DNA of 64,000 nucleotides from Chitinimonas koreensis (GCF_014353015.1 NZ_CP060704.1:4613001-4677000); one strand, 5' to 3'; positions 27,693-37,149 are shown, counted from the stretch's first letter. Program-made: numbers and translations. The notes: generated from the sequence alone by a model not told the origin.

Positions 27693-27950
27693 ATGAACAT
27701 CCAACTGCGCTATTTCGCCCGCCTGCGCGAGTCGTTCGGTCTCGACGGCGAGGCCATGGAAGTGCCGGCCGGCATCGTCACCGTGGCCGGCCTGCTGGCC
27801 CACCTCGCCGCGCGCGGCGGCGTCTGGGCCGAGGAACTGGCCAACGGCCGGGTGTTCCGCGTCGCGCTCGACCAGGAGCTGGTCGACTTCAGCGCGCAAC
27901 TGCACGAGGGCGCGGAAGTGGCGATCTTCCCGCCGGTGACCGGGGGCTGA
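27693..27950 (+). CDS. moaD: Molybdopterin synthase sulfur carrier subunit MoaD
   Basis: 85 residues with the ubiquitin-like pattern: IQLRYFARLRESFG at the start, LVDFSAQLHEGAEVAIFPPV near the end, and the C-terminal GG required for thiocarboxylation. It partners with MoaE, encoded one base downstream, to convert cyclic pyranopterin monophosphate to molybdopterin. The activating enzyme (MoeB) is not in the window. Confidence 0.94.
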   Translation: MNIQLRYFARLRESFGLDGEAMEVPAGIVTVAGLLAHLAARGGVWAEELANGRVFRVALDQELVDFSAQLHEGAEVAIFPPVTGG

Positions 27951-27951
27951 G

Positions 27952-28464
27952 ATGAGCAAGCTGCCCTCGACGCGCATCTCGGTCGCGGTCCAGGCCGCCG
28001 ACTTCGACCTCGGCGCCGAGCATGCCGCGCTGTGCGACGGCGACCGCGGCATCGGCGCGGTGGTCGCCTTCGTCGGCTGCGTGCGCGACCTGAACCTGGC
28101 CGCCGACGTGGTGGCGCTCGAACTCGAGCACTACCCGGGCATGACCGAGACCGCGCTGATCCGCATCGCCGAGGAGGCCGCGGTGCGCTGGCCGCTCAAC
28201 GGCGTGCGCATCGTGCATCGCGTCGGCCGGCTGCATCCGGGCGAGCAGATCGTGCTGGTGCTGACCGCCAGCGCCCATCGCCACGCCGCCTACGAGGCCA
28301 ACACCTTCGTGATGGACTACCTGAAGACGCGTGCGCCGTTCTGGAAGAAGGAATGGACGCCGGACGGCCCGCGCTGGGTCGATGCGCGCGCGAGCGACGT
28401 CGGCGCGGCCGCGCGCTGGCACCAGGTGGTCAGCCAGCGCTATGGCAACGACGAACACGACTGA
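27952..28464 (+). CDS. moaE: Molybdopterin synthase catalytic subunit MoaE
   Basis: 170 residues. The family pattern is clear: GAVVAFVGCVRDLNLAADVV, LELEHYPGMTE, VHRVGRLHPGEQIVLVLTAS, and the catalytic lysine region DYLKTRAPFWKKE followed by WVDAR. It forms a heterotetramer with MoaD. One base separates it from moaD, and mobA starts two bases past its stop. Confidence 0.95.
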   Translation: MSKLPSTRISVAVQAADFDLGAEHAALCDGDRGIGAVVAFVGCVRDLNLAADVVALELEHYPGMTETALIRIAEEAAVRWPLNGVRIVHRVGRLHPGEQIVLVLTASAHRHAAYEANTFVMDYLKTRAPFWKKEWTPDGPRWVDARASDVGAAARWHQVVSQRYGNDEHD

Positions 28465-28465
28465 G

Positions 28466-29068
28466 ATGCCGGCCTACGCGGCGCTGATCCTGGCCGGCGG
28501 CCAGGGCAGCCGCATGGACGGGCGCGACAAGGGCCTGGTCGAATGGCAGGGCCGGCCGCTGTTCCGCCACGCGCTGGCGCGGCTGGCGGCGCAGACCGTC
28601 GCGCCGGCTGCCGTCCTGCTCAGCGCCAACCGCAACCAGGCCGTCTATGCCGAGGCCGGCCTGCCGGTGCTCGCCGACCTGCGCGCCGGTTTCAACGGCC
28701 CGCTGGCCGGCATCGAGGCCGGCTTGCGCGCCAGCCCGCACGACTGGCTGCTGTGCCTGCCCTGCGACATGCCGCGGCTGCCGGCCACGCTGGCGGAACG
28801 GCTGCTGGCCGGCGCCGCGGCGACCGGCGGCACGGCCGCCCATGCCGTGACCGCGGACGCGCCGCAGCCGGTCTGCTGCCTGCTGCGGCGCGAGCTGGCC
28901 GCCGATCTCGCCGCCTGGCTCGACGCCGGCCAGGGCCGCGTGCGCGGCTGGCTCGAGCGCGTCGGCGCCGTGCCGATCCATTTCGACGAAGCCGACGGCT
29001 TCGCCAATTTCAACACCCTGGCGGAGCTGGCCCCGGCCCGGCCCGCCGCCCCGGAGCCGCGAGCATGA
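28466..29068 (+). CDS. mobA: Molybdenum cofactor guanylyltransferase MobA
   Basis: 200 residues. Adds GMP to molybdopterin to give the bis-MGD form used by the DMSO-reductase family. The nucleotide-binding motif reads LILAGGQGSRMDGRDKGLV; the usual RMGG is RMDG here, a single change. Further features: AGFNGPLAGIEAGL and LLCLPCDMPRLP. The start MPAYAALIL (28466) is preferred; an in-frame ATG at 28442 would overlap moaE by 23 bases. ATGA overlap with moaC. Confidence 0.93.
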   Translation: MPAYAALILAGGQGSRMDGRDKGLVEWQGRPLFRHALARLAAQTVAPAAVLLSANRNQAVYAEAGLPVLADLRAGFNGPLAGIEAGLRASPHDWLLCLPCDMPRLPATLAERLLAGAAATGGTAAHAVTADAPQPVCCLLRRELAADLAAWLDAGQGRVRGWLERVGAVPIHFDEADGFANFNTLAELAPARPAAPEPRA

Positions 29069-29550
29069 GCGAGCTGACCCATTTCGATGCCGCCGGCCAG
29101 GCCCATATGGTCGACGTGGCGGCCAAGCCCGAGACCCACCGCGTCGCCGTCGCCGCCGGCCGCATCCGCATGCTGCCGGCCACCTTCGCCCGCCTCGCCG
29201 GCGGCGCCGCCCACAAGGGCGACGTGCTCGGCGTGGCGCGGCTGGCCGGCATCATGGCGGCCAAGCAGACCGGCACGCTGATCCCGCTGTGCCACCCGAT
29301 CCCGCTGACCCGCGTGACGGTCGAGTTCGCGCTCGACCAGGCCGGTTCGAGCGTGGCCTGCACCGCCACCACCGAGACGGTCGGCCGCACCGGGGTCGAG
29401 ATGGAGGCGATGACGGCGGCCTCGGTCGCGCTGCTGACCATCTACGACATGCTCAAGGCGGTCGACCGCGGCATGGCGATCGAGTCGGTCCGGCTGGTCG
29501 AGAAGCGCGGCGGCAAGTCGGGCCACTGGCGGGCCGACCCCGCCGGCTGA
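29065..29550 (+). CDS. moaC: Cyclic pyranopterin monophosphate synthase MoaC
   Basis: 161 residues, normal length. Second half of cPMP formation after MoaA. Motifs: MVDVAAKPETHRVAVA at the N-terminus, KGDVLGVARLAGIMAAKQT, LIPLCHPIPLT with the conserved CHP histidine, and EMEAMTAASVALLTIYDM with the conserved lysine region DMLKAVDRGM, ending KRGGKSGHW. Last gene of the 20.6-29.6 kb array; no strong terminator is seen directly behind it. moaA is not in the window. Confidence 0.96.
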   Translation: MSELTHFDAAGQAHMVDVAAKPETHRVAVAAGRIRMLPATFARLAGGAAHKGDVLGVARLAGIMAAKQTGTLIPLCHPIPLTRVTVEFALDQAGSSVACTATTETVGRTGVEMEAMTAASVALLTIYDMLKAVDRGMAIESVRLVEKRGGKSGHWRADPAG

Positions 29551-29695
29551 TCCGCCCGCCGGCCGCCGGCTGGCAATTCGCACATTTATTCTTCCGTCAT
29601 GGCGAGGCTACACTCGCGCCTCCGGCCACCTGCCGCGCCAGCACTGGATGCAGCGGGCACGGACGGGCCGCCACCGACGAGAGGAGTTTCACCGC

Positions 29696-30682
29696 ATGAA
29701 GCTTATCCACATCGTGCTGCTGGCCGGCCTGCTCGGCCTGTCGCTCGCGCCGCAAGCCGCCGACGCCAAGGGCGGCAAGGATCACCCGCTGGTCAGCCGC
29801 TACGCCGGCGCCCAGCTGATCGCCCAGTCGGCCGAGGAATACGCCGAGCTCGAGATCATCCAGAGCGGCAAGATGCCGGCCGCCAACAGCGGCCGCCGCT
29901 ATGGCGACGCCAAGGTCGGCGGCCGACTGACCACCACCGCCTACCTGGCGCCCGCGAAGCGCACGCCGCTCGAGGTGTTCCGCAACTACGAGCAGGCGCT
30001 CAAGCAGGGCGGCTTCGAGCTGCTCTACCAGTGCGAGCTGCAGGCCTGCGCCGACCGCCAGCTGACCGGCTACGGCCGCTACGCCGGCATGCTGGTCAAC
30101 AACCGGCTGCAGGACTGGATCGAGACCGCCCCTTCGGCCGAGTGGACCGAAAACCCGTCCTACTTCCTGTCGGCCCGGCTCAAGCGCGCCGGCGGCGACG
30201 CCTACGTCGCGCTGTGGGTGATGCCGGGCTATGCCGGCGGCCCGCGCTCGGCCGTGTTCCAGTCGGTGCTCGAGGCCAAGCCGGCCGACACCGGCCTGGT
30301 CAGGGTCGACGCAGCGGCGCTGGGCCGCGGCCTCGGCAGCGAAGGCCGCATCGCGCTGTACGGCATCCTGTTCGACACCGGCCGCGCCGAGCTCAAGCCC
30401 GAATCGAAACCGCAGCTCGAGGAAATGGCCAAGCTGCTGAAGCAGGATGCCAAGCTCAAGGTGTTCATCGTCGGCCACACCGACAACCAGGGCCAGCTCG
30501 ACGCCAACCTGGCGCTGTCGCAGAAGCGCGCCGAAGCGGTGGCCGCCGCGCTGAGCCGCGACTACGGCATCGACGCCAAGCGGCTGGCCGCGCGCGGCGT
30601 GGCCAACTTCTCGCCGCTGGCCTCCAACCGCGACGAAGCCGGCCGCGGCCGCAACCGGCGGGTGGAACTGGTCGAGCAGTAA
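29696..30682 (+). CDS. DUF4892-OmpA family envelope protein
   Basis: 328 residues. Signal peptide MKLIHIVLLAGLLGLSLAP, cut probably after ADA. The N-terminal half fits DUF4892 (DHPLVSRYAGAQLIAQSAEE, LEVFRNYEQALKQGGF, LYQCELQACAD with two cysteines). The C-terminal OmpA domain (about 215-328) binds peptidoglycan: LYGILFDTGRAELKPESKP, VFIVGHTDNQGQLDANL, LSQKRAEAV and the end GRGRNRRVELVE. Periplasmic, probably non-covalently bound to the wall. gaggag precedes the ATG at 29696. Followed by a terminator. Confidence 0.9.
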   Translation: MKLIHIVLLAGLLGLSLAPQAADAKGGKDHPLVSRYAGAQLIAQSAEEYAELEIIQSGKMPAANSGRRYGDAKVGGRLTTTAYLAPAKRTPLEVFRNYEQALKQGGFELLYQCELQACADRQLTGYGRYAGMLVNNRLQDWIETAPSAEWTENPSYFLSARLKRAGGDAYVALWVMPGYAGGPRSAVFQSVLEAKPADTGLVRVDAAALGRGLGSEGRIALYGILFDTGRAELKPESKPQLEEMAKLLKQDAKLKVFIVGHTDNQGQLDANLALSQKRAEAVAAALSRDYGIDAKRLAARGVANFSPLASNRDEAGRGRNRRVELVEQ

Positions 30683-30708
30683 AGCGCAGCCGGCCAAAGG
30701 CACCAACG

Positions 30709-30733
30709 AAAACCCGGCCCGTGCTGGGTTTTT
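30709..30733 (+). terminator. Terminator of the OmpA-family gene
   Basis: aacccggc / gctgggtt stem with a four-base loop and five Ts, about 27 bases past the stop. Confidence 0.85.
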
Positions 30734-30800
30734 CATGGAGTGTCGATTCCGCTGGGCAATACCGATCCAGTCAAACTGGCTACCTCCGGGGCAGGAGGCG

Positions 30801-30960
30801 CGATCGAGCGCAGCAAGGCTCCCTCTGGACCCACAAAGTCTTCGACTTTGCGGGCCCCTGATGGCGGTGAGGGCGGGGGGAGTAGGAATGGATCAAGGAA
30901 ATCCGCTGATTCCGTCCTCACAAAAGACCAACACCCGGCTCTGCCGGGTGCTGCACTGCA
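30801..30960 (+). repeat. Dispersed intergenic repeat, copy 5 (long form)
   Basis: gcaaggctccctctggaccc, inner hairpin acaaagtcttcgactttgcg, ggcggtgagggcgggggga, then acacccggctctgccgggtg. Lies between the OmpA-family and REC-EAL genes; the best preserved long copy. Confidence 0.85.
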
Positions 30961-30999
30961 CGGCGATCACATGCCATGCCTTTCAAGAGCGCAAGGATT

Positions 31000-32220
31000 T
31001 CACCCCATGCCAGGCCGCGGCGGCCGCAGATGCTGGGTGCCCTGCTTGAGCCAGCCGGCCAGCGCATCGCCCGCCATCGGCTTGGCGACGTAGAAGCCCT
31101 GCGCCACGTCGCAGCCGAGCAGCCGGATCAGCTGCCAGTCGGCCGGGTTCTCGACGCCCTCGGCCAGCGTGGTCAGGTGCAGCTTCTTGCCCATCTCGAT
31201 CGTGCTCTGCAGCATCACGTGCAGGTGCGGCTTCTCGGACGCGCCGTGCACCAGCGAGCGGTCGATCTTCAGCTCGGTGAACGGGATGCGCGACAGCTGC
31301 TGCATCGACGAGAAGCCGGTGCCGAAATCGTCGATCGACAGGCCGAAGCCCTTGAGCCGCAGCCGCGCCAGCGTGCCGAGCGACAGCGCCAGGTCGCTCA
31401 TCACCGCGGTCTCGGTGATCTCCAGCACCAGGTACTTGGGCTCGATGCCGATCCGGTTGGTGACCGCTGCGATGCGGTCGGTCAGGTCCGGCGTCGACAG
31501 CGACTTGGCCGACAGGTTGACCGCCACGCTGATGGTCAGCCCGCGCGCATGCCAGTCACGCAACTGCTTGAGCGCCGCCTCGAGCACCCAGTCGGTCAGC
31601 TCGTCGATGACGCCGTTCTCCTCGGCCAGCGGGATGAAATGGTAGGGCGACAGGAGGCCGTGCACCGGGTGCTGCCAGCGCACCAGCGCCTCGACGCCGC
31701 GCATCACGCCCGAATGGGTGGTGACCTTGGGCTGGTAGTGCAGCACCAGCTCGCGCGCGACGATGGCCTGGCGCAGGTCGGCCGGGGTGAAGGCGTAGTT
31801 CGATTCGGTCTGCGCGGTCGCCTGCGCATCGGCGTGGAACTTGTCGATCAGCACGCCGAGGTTGTCGTACGACAGCGGCTTCTGGGCGATGCCGAGCACC
31901 GTCAGGCCGTGCTCGAGCGCCATGGTCTCGACCGTCGACAGCAGCGTGGTCTCGCGGCTCGACACCACGATCAGCGCGCTCACCATGTGCTGCTCGGCGA
32001 TGTGGCGGATCAGCTCGACGCCGTCCATGTCGGGCATCTCGAGGTCGGTGATCAGGATGTCGGGCTTTTCGCTGCAGGCCAGCACTTCCAGCGCATGCCG
32101 GCCGTTCTCGGCTTCCAGCGTGCGCTGCACGCCGAGATTGGCGAGCAGGTCCAGCGCGTGCAGGCGCTGCACCGCGCTGTCTTCCACCACCATGATGCTC
32201 AGTTCCGGGTTCACAACCAT
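31000..32220 (-). CDS. REC-EAL response regulator, c-di-GMP phosphodiesterase
   Basis: 406 residues. Receiver (about 7-128, phospho-site in DILITDLEMPDMDG) and an EAL domain (about 150-395). All residues needed for hydrolysis of c-di-GMP appear intact: EALVRW, VNLSAKSL, EITETAV, IDDFGTGFSS, LKIDRSLV, LAEGVEN and AQGFYVAKP. The layout is that of RocR/VieA-type single-purpose phosphodiesterases. It lies next to the chemotaxis operon, reading the same way, so a link between c-di-GMP and motility is plausible but not shown. Confidence 0.92.
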   Translation of the reverse strand: MVVNPELSIMVVEDSAVQRLHALDLLANLGVQRTLEAENGRHALEVLACSEKPDILITDLEMPDMDGVELIRHIAEQHMVSALIVVSSRETTLLSTVETMALEHGLTVLGIAQKPLSYDNLGVLIDKFHADAQATAQTESNYAFTPADLRQAIVARELVLHYQPKVTTHSGVMRGVEALVRWQHPVHGLLSPYHFIPLAEENGVIDELTDWVLEAALKQLRDWHARGLTISVAVNLSAKSLSTPDLTDRIAAVTNRIGIEPKYLVLEITETAVMSDLALSLGTLARLRLKGFGLSIDDFGTGFSSMQQLSRIPFTELKIDRSLVHGASEKPHLHVMLQSTIEMGKKLHLTTLAEGVENPADWQLIRLLGCDVAQGFYVAKPMAGDALAGWLKQGTQHLRPPRPGMG

Positions 32221-32273
32221 GGGTCTAGCCTCGTTTTACGCCCAGCGACAACAAAGAATAAATAATATACAGA

Positions 32274-33407
32274 TCAACCTGCGCCCGGTCCAAACCGGCC
32301 TGCAGCCTCGATCAGGCCGGCGATCGAATCGAGCCCGGCGACCGATTCGGCGGCGCCGAGCCGGATCGCTTCCTTGGGCATGCCGAACACGATGCAGCTG
32401 GCCTCGTCCTGCGCCACCGTGCGGCCGCCGGCGTCGCGCAGTTCCTTGAGGCCGCGCGCGCCGTCGTCGCCCATGCCGGTCATGATGATGCCCAGCGCAT
32501 TCTTTCCGGCGCATTTCGCCACCGAACGGAACAGCACGTCGACCGAGGGCCGGTGCCGGCTCACCAGCGGGCCGTCGACCACCTCGACGTAGTAGTGGGT
32601 CGGCGCGCGCTTGACCACCAGGTGCTTGCCGCCCGGCGCGATCAGCGCGCGGCCGCGGGCCAGCCGGTCGTTGTGCTCGGCTTCCTTGACCTCGATCTTG
32701 CACAGGCCGTTGAGCCGCTGGGCGAAGGTGGCGGTGAACTTCTCGGGCATGTGCTGGACGATGGCCAGCGCCGGGCACAGGCTGCCCAGCGCCGGCAGCA
32801 CCTGCTCGAGCGCCTGCACGCCGCCGGTGGAGACGCCGAGCGCGACCACCCGCTCGGTGGTGCCGATCATCGGGTTGACCCCGCTCGGCGCGTCGAGGAT
32901 GGCATCGGCGGTCAGCTTGGGCGACTGGATCTTCTCGTTGACGTAGGAACTCGGGCCGCTGGGCCGCGCCGGCGGCGGCGGCACGGTGCGCAGCAGCCGC
33001 AGCCGGCCGTTGGCGGCGTAGGCGGCGCGGATCGCGCAGACCAGGTCGGACGAGCTGTCCTGCAGGAAGTCGCGCACCCCGATCGAGGGCTTGGTGATGA
33101 TGCCGAGCGCGCCCGAGGACAGCGCCTCCACGGTGATCGCGGCGCCCTTCTCGGTCAGGCTCGAGCAGATCACCACCGGCGTCGGCCGTTCGCTCATCAG
33201 TTTCTTGAGGAAGGTGATGCCGTCCATGCGCGGCATCTCGATGTCGAGCACGATCACGTCGGGCCAGGCCAGCTTCATGCGTTCCTGGGCGTAGATCGGG
33301 TCGGCGGCCGTCCCGATCACGCGGATGTCGGACTCGCGGCCGAGCTCTTCGCTCATGACCTGGCGGACCACGGCCGAGTCGTCGACGATCAGCACATTGA
33401 TGGGCAT
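32274..33407 (-). CDS. cheB: Chemotaxis methylesterase/glutamine deamidase CheB
   Basis: 377 residues. Receiver (about 3-120, phospho-site in DVIVLDIEMPRMDG), a proline-rich linker (VPPPPARPSGPSS) and the methylesterase domain (about 180-370) with the catalytic serine in LGVSTGGVQAL, histidine in IVQHMPEKF and aspartate in MTGMGDDGARG. Removes methyl groups from receptors when phosphorylated by CheA. The start at 33405-33407 has AGGGA upstream. Last gene of the chemotaxis operon. Confidence 0.95.
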   Translation of the reverse strand: MPINVLIVDDSAVVRQVMSEELGRESDIRVIGTAADPIYAQERMKLAWPDVIVLDIEMPRMDGITFLKKLMSERPTPVVICSSLTEKGAAITVEALSSGALGIITKPSIGVRDFLQDSSSDLVCAIRAAYAANGRLRLLRTVPPPPARPSGPSSYVNEKIQSPKLTADAILDAPSGVNPMIGTTERVVALGVSTGGVQALEQVLPALGSLCPALAIVQHMPEKFTATFAQRLNGLCKIEVKEAEHNDRLARGRALIAPGGKHLVVKRAPTHYYVEVVDGPLVSRHRPSVDVLFRSVAKCAGKNALGIIMTGMGDDGARGLKELRDAGGRTVAQDEASCIVFGMPKEAIRLGAAESVAGLDSIAGLIEAAGRFGPGAG

Positions 33408-33430
33408 GAAGTGGTTCCCTCGTACTCGCT

Positions 33431-33940
33431 TTATTTGTCCGGCTTCGACAGCGCGATGCCGTCCTGCGGACGGAAGCGCACCCAGACGTCGCCGGTCGCC
33501 ACGTCGAACACGATATGGCGGTGTCCCTGGCCGGCGAGGTGCTCGCGGCTCAGGCGGAAACCATGGCCGGCGAGCCACTGCTTGCCGTATTCGATATTGC
33601 GTTCGCCCACCGCGGGCAGCTTGCCCTTGTCGGTGATCAACACCTGGCCGCCGCCGAACATCTTGACCACGTAGTCGGCCGGCAGCGTGCCGGCCGATTG
33701 AATATAGCGCATGGCCAGCTGGAAGGCTTCGTCGGCATAGCGGCCGTCCGGCACGGCGTCGCCGCGCGGCGAATTGTGCGGCCGCTGCGGCAGCAGGTAG
33801 TGGCACATGCCGCCGATGCGGCGCTTGGGATGCCACCAGGTCACCGCCACGCAGGAGCCCAGCAGGGTGCGGATGCGGGTGTCGGCGTCGCCGAAATAGA
33901 CTTCGCCGGGCTGCAGGAAGATGTCGATCTGGAAGCTCAT
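33431..33940 (-). CDS. cheD: Chemoreceptor glutamine deamidase CheD
   Basis: 169 residues. The catalytic cysteine is in TLLGSCVAVTWW and the histidine in GGMCHYLLP; the KMFGGGQ motif and the GERNIEY segment are also typical. Deamidates receptor glutamines and may interact with CheY or CheB. Two bases separate its start from the cheR stop. Confidence 0.94.
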   Translation of the reverse strand: MSFQIDIFLQPGEVYFGDADTRIRTLLGSCVAVTWWHPKRRIGGMCHYLLPQRPHNSPRGDAVPDGRYADEAFQLAMRYIQSAGTLPADYVVKMFGGGQVLITDKGKLPAVGERNIEYGKQWLAGHGFRLSREHLAGQGHRHIVFDVATGDVWVRFRPQDGIALSKPDK

Positions 33941-33942
33941 GT

Positions 33943-34791
33943 TCAGCCTGGCTTGCGATAGATGGTCGGCAGCTCCATCTGCAGGTCGACCGGCGCACCG
34001 AGCAGCGATTCGGAATGGCCGACCACCAGCCAGCCGCCGGGCTTGAGCGTGGCGGCCACCGATTCGACCACCCGGCGCTTGGTGTCGGCGTCGAAGTAGA
34101 TGATCACGTTGCGCAGGAACACCAGGTCGAAGCGGCCCAGCTCGGGCGGCAGCGGCCGGATCAGGTTGACGGTGTGGAAGCGCACGTGGCGGCGCAGCTC
34201 GCGGGTGATCAGGAAATCGCCCATGTAGTCGCCGGTGCCGCGCAGGCAGTAGCGCTTGAGATAGTGCGGCGGGATGTGGTGGGCGCGCTCCATCGGGTAG
34301 AGCCCGCGGCCGGCGGTGGCCAGCACCCGGCTGGAGATGTCGGAACCGTGGATCTCCCACGGGCCGTCGTCGCCGAGCGCGTCGGCCAGCGTCATCGCCA
34401 GGCTGTAGCTTTCCTCGCCGCTGGCGCAGGCGGCGCTCCACACCCGGATCGGCTGGCCCTGGCGGCCGGGCAGGAAGCGCTCGCGCAGCGCGTCGAAATG
34501 CTTGGGCTCGCGGAAGAAATAAGTCTCGTTGGTGGTGACCAGGTCGATCGCGATCTGCCGTTCCTGCGCCTCGCCGCCGTCGTCGATCAGCGCGAAGTAC
34601 TCGCCGTAGCCGTTCACGCCGCGGTCGCGCAGGCGCTTGGCCAGCCGGCCCGACAGCATGGCCTTCTTGATCGGGGCGAGATGGATGCCGGTCAGCCGCT
34701 CGAGCAGCGCCTGGTAGCGCGCGAAGTCGGCGTCGCTCATCGGTTCAAGCGTGAAGCCGGCCGGCAGGATGAGGGGCGACGCCAGCGTCAT
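33943..34791 (-). CDS. cheR: Chemotaxis protein methyltransferase CheR
   Basis: 282 residues. N-terminal helical domain (FARYQALLERLTGIHLAPIK), then a SAM-binding domain with TNETYFFREPKHFD, VWSAACASGEESYSLAM (motif I region), GSDISSRVLATAGRGLYP, and DLVFLRNVIIYF. Methylates glutamates in the receptor signalling helices. The start overlaps the cheW stop by one base. Confidence 0.95.
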   Translation of the reverse strand: MTLASPLILPAGFTLEPMSDADFARYQALLERLTGIHLAPIKKAMLSGRLAKRLRDRGVNGYGEYFALIDDGGEAQERQIAIDLVTTNETYFFREPKHFDALRERFLPGRQGQPIRVWSAACASGEESYSLAMTLADALGDDGPWEIHGSDISSRVLATAGRGLYPMERAHHIPPHYLKRYCLRGTGDYMGDFLITRELRRHVRFHTVNLIRPLPPELGRFDLVFLRNVIIYFDADTKRRVVESVAATLKPGGWLVVGHSESLLGAPVDLQMELPTIYRKPG

Positions 34792-35324
34792 CAGTTGTCC
34801 TGCTGGCCTTCGCTGCCGGCCAGCTCGGCCATCTCGTCGATCGACAGCGCGTGCTCGAGCGACAGCACGATGACGAAGCGGCCGCCGATCTTGCCCATGC
34901 CGCGGATGAACTCGGCCCTGAGGCGCGCGCCGAAGCTCGGCGCCGGCTCGATCTGCTCGTTCGGCAGCTCGAGCACCTCGTCGACCGCGTCGACGATCAC
35001 GCCGAGGTCGTACCACTGCTCGCCGAACTCGATCTCGACGATGACGATGCAGGTGCGCCGGCCGATCTCGGTGGCCGGCCGGCCGAAGCGCACGGCAAGG
35101 TCGATCACCGGCACCACCGCGCCGCGCAGGTTGATCACCCCGCGCACGAAGCGCGGCATCAGCGGCACCTCGGTCAGGCCGCCGTACTCGATGATCTCCT
35201 TGATGTGCAGGATCTCGAGCGCATAGGTCTCGCCGCCGAGCCGGAAGGTCAGGTACTGCGGCTGCTCGACCGGCTCGGCCAGGGGCTGCTTGTTGCTACG
35301 TCGGGTCGTCAGGGCCTGGTTCAT
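34791..35324 (-). CDS. cheW: Chemotaxis adaptor CheW
   Basis: 177 residues. Single CheW domain: LTFRLGGETYALEILHIKEI, LMPRFVRGVINLRGAVVPVI, and VIVDAVDEVLELPNEQIEPA. Couples the receptor to CheA. It lies 79 bases behind the receptor gene and overlaps cheR. Confidence 0.95.
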   Translation of the reverse strand: MNQALTTRRSNKQPLAEPVEQPQYLTFRLGGETYALEILHIKEIIEYGGLTEVPLMPRFVRGVINLRGAVVPVIDLAVRFGRPATEIGRRTCIVIVEIEFGEQWYDLGVIVDAVDEVLELPNEQIEPAPSFGARLRAEFIRGMGKIGGRFVIVLSLEHALSIDEMAELAGSEGQQDN

Positions 35325-35403
35325 GGCGGTGTCTCGCTCGGGGCCGGCCGCCGCGGCGGCGGGTCGGCATGCAATGGGGCTGGAATCGGCGGCGTGGCTG
35401 GCC

Positions 35404-37149
35404 TCAGAAGCGGACGAACTGGCTCTCGTCGACCTCGCGCGCCGGCTGCGGCCGCGGCGCGGCCAGCGGCGGCAGCTTGGACGGCGGCGGCTTCTGGCCT
35501 GCCGCCGGCGGCCGCGGCGGCACCACCATCACGGTGTGCGGCCTGGGCTTGTCGCGGGCGGCGACGGACGGCGGCGCTGCCGGTGCGGGTTCGGCCGGCG
35601 CGGCCACGGCGTCGAGGCGGAAGCCGGCCAGCAGTTCCTTCAGCCGGCGCGCATGGCCGTGCAGTTCCTCGGCGCTGGCCGACAGCTCCTCGGCGCTGGC
35701 GGCGTTGCTCTGGGTGCTGTGGCTCAGGTGGTCGACCGCCAGGTTGATCTGCTGGATGCCCAGCGTCTGCTCGCGGCCGGCCGCATTGATCTCGCCGACC
35801 AGCTCGGCGGTGCGGCGGATCTCGGGCAGCACGCCGTCGAGCAGGCCGCCGGCGCGCGCCGCCAGGCTGTCCGAGGCCTGCGCCAGCGCGCCGATCTCGC
35901 GCGCCGCCGCCTGGCTGCGCTCGGCCAGCTTGCGCACTTCCTGCGCCACCACCGCGAAACCCTTGCCGTGCGCGCCGGCGCGCGCCGCCTCGATGGCGGC
36001 GTTCAGCGCCAGCATATTGGTCTGGTAGGCGATCTCGTCGATCACGCCGATCTTGCGGGCGATCTCGCGCATCGCGTCGACCGAAGCCGCCACCGCCTGG
36101 CCGCCCTCGCTGGCGACGTCGGCCGCACGTGCGGCCAGCCGGTCGGTCTCGGCAGTGTGGTCGGCGCTCTGGGCGATGCCGGCCCCGATCTGCTCGAGCG
36201 TCGAGCAGGCTTCCTGAATGCCCGAGGCCTGCTCGCCGGCGGTCTTGGACAGCGATTGCGCCGACGCTTCGAGCTGCGAGGCGATGCGCACGTTGGCGTC
36301 GGCCGCCTCGAACAGTTCGCCGATGATGCCCGACAGCTGGCGGTTCATGCGGTCCAGCGCCGCCATCAGGCTGCGCTCGTCGCCGAGCCGGCGCGCGATG
36401 CCGCTGCGCAGGTCGCCGGCCGCCACCCGGCTGGCCAGCTGCACCGCGTGCTCGGGCTCGCCGCCGATCAGCCGGGTCAGGTAGCGGGCCACCAGCACGC
36501 CGAGCAGCACCGCCAGCGCCAGGCCCAGCAGCACCAGGCCGAACACCGCGTTGCGGGTGTCGCGCAGGAATTCCCCGCTCTGCCGCATATGGCTGCGCGC
36601 CACCTCGGCGTTGAGCGTGACCGCGTCGTCGAGCGCCTGTTCGAGCGGATCGAAGGCCTTGTTCACCTCGCCCAGCAACAGGCTCAGCGCCACGTCCTGG
36701 CGGCCGTCGCGGGCGTGGCGCACCACCTCGGCGGCCAGGCCCTGGTAGGCCGGCCACTGGCCGTCGATCGTCTCGATCAGCTCGCGCTCGCGCGGCAGGC
36801 TGGGCGTGCGGCGGTAGCGGTCGAGCAGCGCGGCGAAGTCGCGCTCGTGCGCCGCCAGCTGGCCCTGGATCAGGTCGCGCCGGGTCGGATCGGGCGCGAA
36901 GGCCATGTCGCGCAGCAGGCGCTGGTGGCGCAGCGCGTGGACGTGGGCGGCCGACAGCTCGAAGGCGGCGTCGTTCCAGTCGCGCTGGGTCGCCTGCAGC
37001 CGGTGGTCGGCCTGGGTCAGCGCATAGACCGCCATCTGGCCCAGCACCACCAGCAGCGCCGCCATCAGGCCGAAGGCCAGCAGCAGCTTGTTGAACAGCG
37101 ACAGCCGGGCGAACCAGGCCACCGGCGTCTTCGTCGTCGTATTCGTCAT
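35404..37149 (-). CDS. Methyl-accepting chemotaxis protein
   Basis: 581 residues. Membrane segment near residues 15-38 (LLLAFGLMAALLVVLGQMAV), a periplasmic domain rich in helices (about 40-190, four-helix-bundle type), a second membrane segment (VFGLVLLGLALAVLLGVLVA), HAMP, and the signalling domain with the invariant hairpin EIAYQTNMLALNAAIEAARA. A proline-rich tail ends in DESQFVRF, perhaps a tether for CheR/CheB. The only receptor of the operon; its start overlaps cheA by four bases. Ligand unknown. Confidence 0.94.
   Translation of the reverse strand: MTNTTTKTPVAWFARLSLFNKLLLAFGLMAALLVVLGQMAVYALTQADHRLQATQRDWNDAAFELSAAHVHALRHQRLLRDMAFAPDPTRRDLIQGQLAAHERDFAALLDRYRRTPSLPRERELIETIDGQWPAYQGLAAEVVRHARDGRQDVALSLLLGEVNKAFDPLEQALDDAVTLNAEVARSHMRQSGEFLRDTRNAVFGLVLLGLALAVLLGVLVARYLTRLIGGEPEHAVQLASRVAAGDLRSGIARRLGDERSLMAALDRMNRQLSGIIGELFEAADANVRIASQLEASAQSLSKTAGEQASGIQEACSTLEQIGAGIAQSADHTAETDRLAARAADVASEGGQAVAASVDAMREIARKIGVIDEIAYQTNMLALNAAIEAARAGAHGKGFAVVAQEVRKLAERSQAAAREIGALAQASDSLAARAGGLLDGVLPEIRRTAELVGEINAAGREQTLGIQQINLAVDHLSHSTQSNAASAEELSASAEELHGHARRLKELLAGFRLDAVAAPAEPAPAAPPSVAARDKPRPHTVMVVPPRPPAAGQKPPPSKLPPLAAPRPQPAREVDESQFVRF

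Noticed and set aside
29551..29695. Promoter of the OmpA-family gene (tacact as -10)
   Set aside because: Only a weak -35 (ttattc) at 17 bases; not enough to report as a feature.
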